The notes beneath the pieces are model-generated. The model saw only the letters and a program-made list of their open reading frames with translations, was not told where the DNA came from and did not search any database. Shown here piece after piece: positions 59,993 to 64,000 of a stretch of DNA of 64,000 nt. The stretch is from assembly GCF_014773435.2 (NCBI RefSeq), contig NZ_JACXAG020000008.1, positions 1 to 64,000 on the forward strand, written 5' to 3'. A program made the position numbers and the translations under genes. The stretch comes from Polycladospora coralii (GTDB lineage Bacteria; Bacillota; Bacilli; Thermoactinomycetales; Thermoactinomycetaceae). The number at the start of each line of letters is the position of its first letter. The first letter of the stretch is position 1.

Positions 59993-61334
59993 TTAGAATT
60001 GGATCTCTGGCGGATCAGTTTCAAAACGATACATAATATCAGTCCTCCGTGTACGGTGCTCTTTTACTGTCAATTCAATAAATTGACTAGCGTATTTTCC
60101 ATACTTCTTTAAACCATATCTTTCACAAATATCGATTAAAATCAATAAGATGTCAAATTCTAAATTAAGATAATAGTCGCGGGATATCGATAATGCTCTA
60201 ACTAAATTATTGTAAGCTAGCAGATCATCTTTCTGAACAATTTGACATTCAGCTAAAGATTTCATGGATTCAACCAATCTATACTCATCATTGTATAGTT
60301 CCCCTTTCTGCATCTCTTTATCCAATAAACTTCGAGCTTTTTCAACTTGCCCTAACTCTAAGTGTAGAATGCCTAGTTGTGTGTAGGTTTTAATGGTTAA
60401 ATATTTTCTGGTAATTGACTTTTCTAGAGCGAGAGCCATACTAAAGCATGACATCACGTTCTTGAAATCAGCAGTTTTAGAGTAGCATTCACCCAATGTA
60501 TACCATATCTCATAAGATCGGTCTATAAGATTGTTAATATAAGCTTCCTCTAACACTGAAAGACCCACCTCTATAGCATGAAAATACATTTTCATTTTTT
60601 TCAGAATATCCATTCGTACTAAAACAATTGTTAAACGAGCATCAGCATGAGATACTAAATCTTTGTTTCCCCAGCGCCTCATGATCCCGATCAATTCTTG
60701 TAAGAACGATTGCTTTTGTGATCCATAAATGAGAGTATAAATATTTTCTTTCTCCAGATTGGTTAAAGCATTTAATTCCTTTGTCTACTTCAATTATAGC
60801 TTCATTCAATTTATGTTTCATATTGTAGATTCTAGCAAGAGCAGTATGACAGGCTGCCACTATATTTAAATTCTTGTCACATTCACTATCTGTTCTTATC
60901 GTTGTGTCAAAAACCTCTTCTTCAATTTCTATCGCTTTTTTGTACATCTCGATTGCTAAGTCAAATTTTTTGTTACCACTGTAATTCCTACCTTTTAAAT
61001 AATACACAGTGGACTCTAATTCCTTCCAAAACTCACTCTCTTGCAGGGTTTCATGTAACCCATCATCTAGGCTTACTAACCTCATCCCATGTTCAATTGC
61101 TGTCAGCTTTAGTCTAAGATCTAACTGATCCTCTGATTCATCCTCTTTTTGAAAGTTTTCAATGGTTTCAAAGGGGATCTCGTAGCAGGCACATATCTCT
61201 GCTAGTGTTTGCTTGTCCCATTTTAATCCTTTCCCCCGTTCAATTTTAGATATTGTGGACTGTGGAATATGGGTTTTCTCTTTCAGATATTTCCCTATCT
61301 CAGTTGTCACTCTAATGCGTTCCCTTAGTACCAT
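59993..61334 (-). pseudogene. HTH-TPR regulator of the NprR/AimR/Rap type, frameshifted
   Basis: The first half (60642-61334) has an XRE-type helix-turn-helix, IGKYLKEKTHIPQSTISKIE, and TPR helices (FDLAIEMYKKAIEIEEEVFD, NLNIVAACHTALARIYNMK). The second half (59993-60694), in another frame, continues MKMYFHAIEVGLSVLEEAY, WYTLGECYSKTADFKNVM and TYTQLGILHLELGQVEKARS. Peptide-sensing TPR regulators have this plan, with the two halves joined. The shift falls near EALGK / RRWGNK at about 60660. It may be a real inactivation or an assembly error. No NprX-like signal peptide gene follows it. Confidence 0.7.
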
Positions 61335-61509
61335 TTTTTCACCCTTTTCAGCATTCATTTTTGTTTAATGTGTTAGACATTTTGTATATTTGATCTTATT
61401 TATATAAAGAAAAGGGCACCAGCTCAGTTCAATGTATAGCCAGAGATAAAAACAACGACTTGGAGGTGTAGACATACATCCAAAAATCAATCATAATACC
61501 GTTCAGCAG

Positions 61510-61959
61510 TTGGTTAGTGATGCTCAAAAGGATGGTATTCAGAAGTTGGTTGTAGGTGCGGTGATACGTATAGATAACCGCTTCCTGCTCCTCGAACGCG
61601 TAGACACTGATTTCGTGGCTGGACTCGTAGAACTACCAAGTGGTACTGTGGATACAGGTGAAAGCTTATTTTCTGCACTCGAGCGTGAAGTTCGTGAGGA
61701 AACAGGGCTTATGCTTGAAGCGATCGATCAATATCTGGTTTCATTTGATTATGTGTCAGGATCGAACAAGAATACGAGACAGTTTAATTTTCTCATCAAA
61801 ACATTAGCAGGCGATATTAGATTGGAGCCGACTGAACACCAGGCGTATCACCTCATCGAGACTTCCAGTAAAGTTTTTCATACTTACAATATTTCGGAGG
61901 AAACCATAAAGGTCCTCAATACCGCGCTACAACACATCAGTCTCAACTCGGATTATTAA
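61510..61959 (+). CDS. NUDIX hydrolase (possible ATA start at 61474)
   Basis: A 149-residue NUDIX protein. The box GTVDTGESLFSALEREVREE with TGL fits the G-x5-E-x7-REVxEExGL consensus, so it should cleave a nucleoside diphosphate linked to another group. TTG at 61510 has no ribosome binding site. GGAGG (61462-61466) is seven bases before an in-frame ATA at 61474, which would add HPKINHNTVQQL, as expected for this subfamily. Either ATA is a start or an ATG has mutated. Confidence 0.8.
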   Translation: MVSDAQKDGIQKLVVGAVIRIDNRFLLLERVDTDFVAGLVELPSGTVDTGESLFSALEREVREETGLMLEAIDQYLVSFDYVSGSNKNTRQFNFLIKTLAGDIRLEPTEHQAYHLIETSSKVFHTYNISEETIKVLNTALQHISLNSDY

Positions 61960-61967
61960 AATCAACA

Positions 61968-62011
61968 AGCAAGCCCCCACACATCAAGTGTGAAGGCTTG
62001 CTGTTTATTTT
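61968..62011 (+). terminator. Terminator of the NUDIX gene
   Basis: AGCAAGCC and GGCTTGCT form an eight-base stem, with TTTATTTTTT after it. Confidence 0.8.
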
Positions 62012-62061
62012 TTCCTCATATGGACATGGTATTAAGGAAAAGCAAAGATGAGGGGTCCGCT

Positions 62062-62661
62062 GTGTTCATACAAATCGTTTGGAAGACATTTCTTATATTT
62101 GTAATCGGTACGATCATTTTGCGACTGGGCGGTCGCAAATCGATTTCTCAGATGACAATCGCTCAGGTTGTGGTGATGATTGGAATCGGATCGTTGCTGA
62201 TTCAACCGGTTTCCGGGCATGGGATTGGCTATACTTTTTTAGCAGCCTTTGTTCTCGTCTGTTTTATGCTTATTTTTGAGTATTTGCAAATGAAGTTTGA
62301 TCGCTTTGAAACCATTGGTACTGGAAAAGCGAAGATGGTGATCGAGCACGGTCAATTAAACGTAAAAAACCTGCGTATGCTTCGATTAACTGTCGACCAG
62401 TTAGAAACCCGATTACGAGAAGTAGGTATCGCTAATATTGAAGATGTAGAATGGGCCACGATCGAAGTGAGCGGTCAACTTGGTTATGCCCTAAAGCCCC
62501 CTAAGCAACCGGCTACGAAGGAAGATATCCAGCTCATTCTCGATCATTTACAGCACCTAAGCTCCAAACCAGTCAACACGCAACCTAAATCCCATATTTT
62601 TACAGAAATTAATACGCAAGAACATGAAGGTAATCAAGATGGACCGAAAGCTACCTTGTGA
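62062..62661 (+). CDS. DUF421 (YetF-type) membrane protein
   Basis: A 199-residue protein. Three membrane helices (FLIFVIGTIILRLGGRKSIS, IAQVVVMIGIGSLLI, YTFLAAFVLVCFMLIFEYL) and a cytoplasmic YetF-like part (KMVIEHGQLNVKNLRMLRL, LETRLREVGI) follow the DUF421 pattern. Some relatives promote germination or spore traits in Bacillus, but their biochemical role is unknown. GTG at 62062 has GAGGGG six bases upstream; the open frame to 61990 crosses the NUDIX terminator. Confidence 0.85.
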   Translation: MFIQIVWKTFLIFVIGTIILRLGGRKSISQMTIAQVVVMIGIGSLLIQPVSGHGIGYTFLAAFVLVCFMLIFEYLQMKFDRFETIGTGKAKMVIEHGQLNVKNLRMLRLTVDQLETRLREVGIANIEDVEWATIEVSGQLGYALKPPKQPATKEDIQLILDHLQHLSSKPVNTQPKSHIFTEINTQEHEGNQDGPKATL

Positions 62662-62673
62662 ATGGAGTGGATG

Positions 62674-62802
62674 CTATTCCTGCTGTCCTTCTTCCTCCGA
62701 TGATTTGGTAAGCATACGTTCTAATAAGGTAAAACGCAACTGCAAGTAGACAATCCATACGTGACCCAGTATGGTAATCGCGGTAATCACAATCTCTTTC
62801 AA
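62674..62802 (-). CDS. Small single-span membrane protein
   Basis: A 42-residue frame: KEIVITAITILGHVWIVYLQ is a membrane helix, followed by LRFTLLERMLTKSSEEEGQQ. The TTG start has GGAGG eight bases upstream, which is the main support. The family is not known to me. It is convergent with the DUF421 gene. Confidence 0.5.
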   Translation of the reverse strand: MKEIVITAITILGHVWIVYLQLRFTLLERMLTKSSEEEGQQE

Positions 62803-62875
62803 ACAAATGCCCTCCTTTTTTAACGGGATCATTTGTTCTTATTTTGTCGAATTAGGAGTTATTTATACGTCATTA

Positions 62876-63397
62876 CTACCAGTTCATCCTTTTCTTAAGT
62901 GTGGTAATATGTGCGACATGATGCTTTCCATGCCATGCATATAGCTCTAAATTTTGCGCAAGCGTAAGTATGCCCATTTCTGGATTCCGGTATGTCCCCT
63001 TTAAAGTTTCTGCTGAGATCGACTTTATCAGATAGATCCAGCGGGCATGAATCGAAGTGAGCAAATGAATGGAAAGAGAGACAGGAGCTCCCGTAGCATC
63101 AGGTAACGCCGCCCATTTATTCTCATCATAAGTTAAAATAGTAGGTTCATCTTCCGTCAATGCAAGCCGTACACGCAGGTAACCATTTAAATGACTGTCC
63201 GCCAAATGATGTACCACTTGTCGAACCGTCCATCCGCCTTCACGGTAAGGAGTATCCAATTGCTTTTCACTGAGTCCATCTATCTCTTGTTTCAGTAAAG
63301 TAGGCAACACCTCTATATCCGAAATCCATTGTTCGATCATTTCCAGCTGAATTTTTTCTGTGAATTCAAATGGGCCAATCGGATAGCGTAGATCCAT
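62876..63397 (-). CDS. DinB/YfiT-like putative metal-dependent hydrolase (BstA-like)
   Basis: A 173-residue four-helix DinB-superfamily protein. DLRYPIGPFEF, REGGWTVRQVVHHLADSHLN and LYAWHGKHHVAHITTLKKRM are the signature of Bacillus YfiT, the bacillithiol-S-transferase type. The three histidines of HHLADS and WHGKHHVAH bind the metal. ATG at 63397 follows AAAGGA by eight bases; upstream in-frame starts lack this. Confidence 0.88.
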   Translation of the reverse strand: MDLRYPIGPFEFTEKIQLEMIEQWISDIEVLPTLLKQEIDGLSEKQLDTPYREGGWTVRQVVHHLADSHLNGYLRVRLALTEDEPTILTYDENKWAALPDATGAPVSLSIHLLTSIHARWIYLIKSISAETLKGTYRNPEMGILTLAQNLELYAWHGKHHVAHITTLKKRMNW

Positions 63398-63534
63398 CTT
63401 TATCATCCTTTCTCGCATAGCGAGGTATACCTATATGAAAAACGTATTCCACAGATAACCTACGATCCCTTTACTGCATCGTCCTTATATATTCCCAAAC
63501 TTTTTCCCAATAGGATAAATATACATTTTAAATT

Positions 63535-63548
63535 GCAAGCGCTTTCAT
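63535..63548. promoter_or_regulatory. Candidate CcpA (cre) site upstream of the glutamate synthase-like gene
   Basis: TGCAAGCGCTTTCA fits the cre consensus TGNAANCGNTNNCA at every fixed position. It lies 264 bases before the start at 63813. The region 63398-63812 shows no gene; the bases near 63700-63780 may form a leader. Confidence 0.5.
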
Positions 63549-63812
63549 TCTTACTAACACGCACAAAACCCTTTTAAAACCTTCTCTCACTCCACTTTTA
63601 TCATTCAAATTTTCGCCACAATTGATTGTATAATCACTGACTTCGATGAATAAAAATGGCTGTAAAACTTGTTTATCATGTAAAATAATGATATCCTTGG
63701 GTTAATGTAGAGACCGTGTACGGGTCTTCCTTCTCTAATAAATTACTCATTTCTCGTAATTCTGTAAATTATCTACTATGATTGTATATTTTGATGGAGG
63801 TGACGGTCAACG

Positions 63813-64000
63813 ATGACCAAAACGAAGAAAAGCCTAAACAATCTGGGTTCTTTTAAGCATTTAACCTCTGAAGAACACGATAGTTGCGGAATTGTCGCAA
63901 CCATTGAAAAAAATGGAATACCTACACGCGCCAATATGTTGGATACAATAGACGCCTTGATTAAAACCGAACATCGTTCTGGTTTTATACAAGGTGAAGG
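63813..64000 (+). CDS. Glutamate synthase-like protein, N-terminal part (partial)
   Basis: The first 62 residues of a class II glutamine amidotransferase/glutamate synthase-related protein: EEHDSCGIVATIEKNGIP and DALIKTEHRSGFIQGEG. The Cys of SCGI is expected to be the catalytic residue that hydrolyses glutamine, although a propeptide remains before it. The gene continues beyond the window. GGAGGTGA is nine bases before the ATG. It may be GltB itself or a GltB-related protein; too little is seen to decide. Confidence 0.75.
   Translation, partial: MTKTKKSLNNLGSFKHLTSEEHDSCGIVATIEKNGIPTRANMLDTIDALIKTEHRSGFIQGE

Overview
The window is a chromosomal segment from a low-to-mid GC, endospore-forming Gram-positive bacterium of the Bacillales. 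The evidence is a 16S rRNA 5' end, GerPA/GerPF-like, GerPC and Spo0M homologues, an Hsp20-type spore-coat-like protein, PerR, Bcp, YgzB and YvbH relatives, and AGGAGG ribosome binding sites with many TTG and GTG starts. A member of the Thermoactinomycetaceae is a plausible guess but is not proven here.

Layout. 1-256: 5' end and promoter of a leftward rRNA operon. 0.67-17.7 kb: ordinary core genes. They are a YgzB-type membrane protein, an acyl-CoA synthetase, perR, nth-bcp, a spore germination/coat cluster (three GerPA/PF-like ORFs, an Hsp20-like gene, divergent gerPC), two crcB fluoride exporter genes, a three-gene ABC-2 exporter operon, a VWA lipoprotein, a YvbH-like gene, two spo0M genes, a protein with about 46 ERLEQ-type pentapeptides, and hemL coupled to a truncated haemoglobin. 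17.7-21.7 kb: a junkyard of mobile DNA (two pieces of group II intron, IS6 and IS5 family remnants) around three tandem DUF4489-like genes with a SigK-like promoter. 55.4-64 kb: core genes again (dinB, a flippase, a broken HTH-TPR regulator, a NUDIX hydrolase, a DUF421 protein, a BstA-like protein and the start of a glutamate synthase-like gene).

The striking part is 21.7-55.1 kb, all read leftward. A 10.8 kb wapA-like gene (44208-55031) encodes a secreted Rhs/YD-repeat polymorphic toxin with a WHH-type HNH nuclease tip. It is followed by its SUKH-family immunity gene. Behind it lies about 22 kb of silent cassettes. Each has, in the same order, a fragment of the Rhs core or a pretoxin/HINT segment, a different toxin tip, an immunity-like gene and very often a rho-independent terminator. 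Recognisable tips are a GH-E nuclease, an HNH nuclease, two YwqJ-type deaminases, a GPHF-type tip, a hydrophobic possibly pore-forming tip, an ADP-ribosyltransferase-like tip and a restriction-endonuclease-fold tip. Nearly every tip is broken by a nonsense codon, frameshift or deletion that can be located to the base or nearly so, whereas about 17 immunity-like ORFs are full length. The simplest reading is an archive of past or alternative toxin tips in which only immunity is kept under selection.

Stretches over 300 bases without a recognised gene are 257-666, 24906-25297, 35166-35605, 57650-58003 and 63398-63812; each is described in an entry below.
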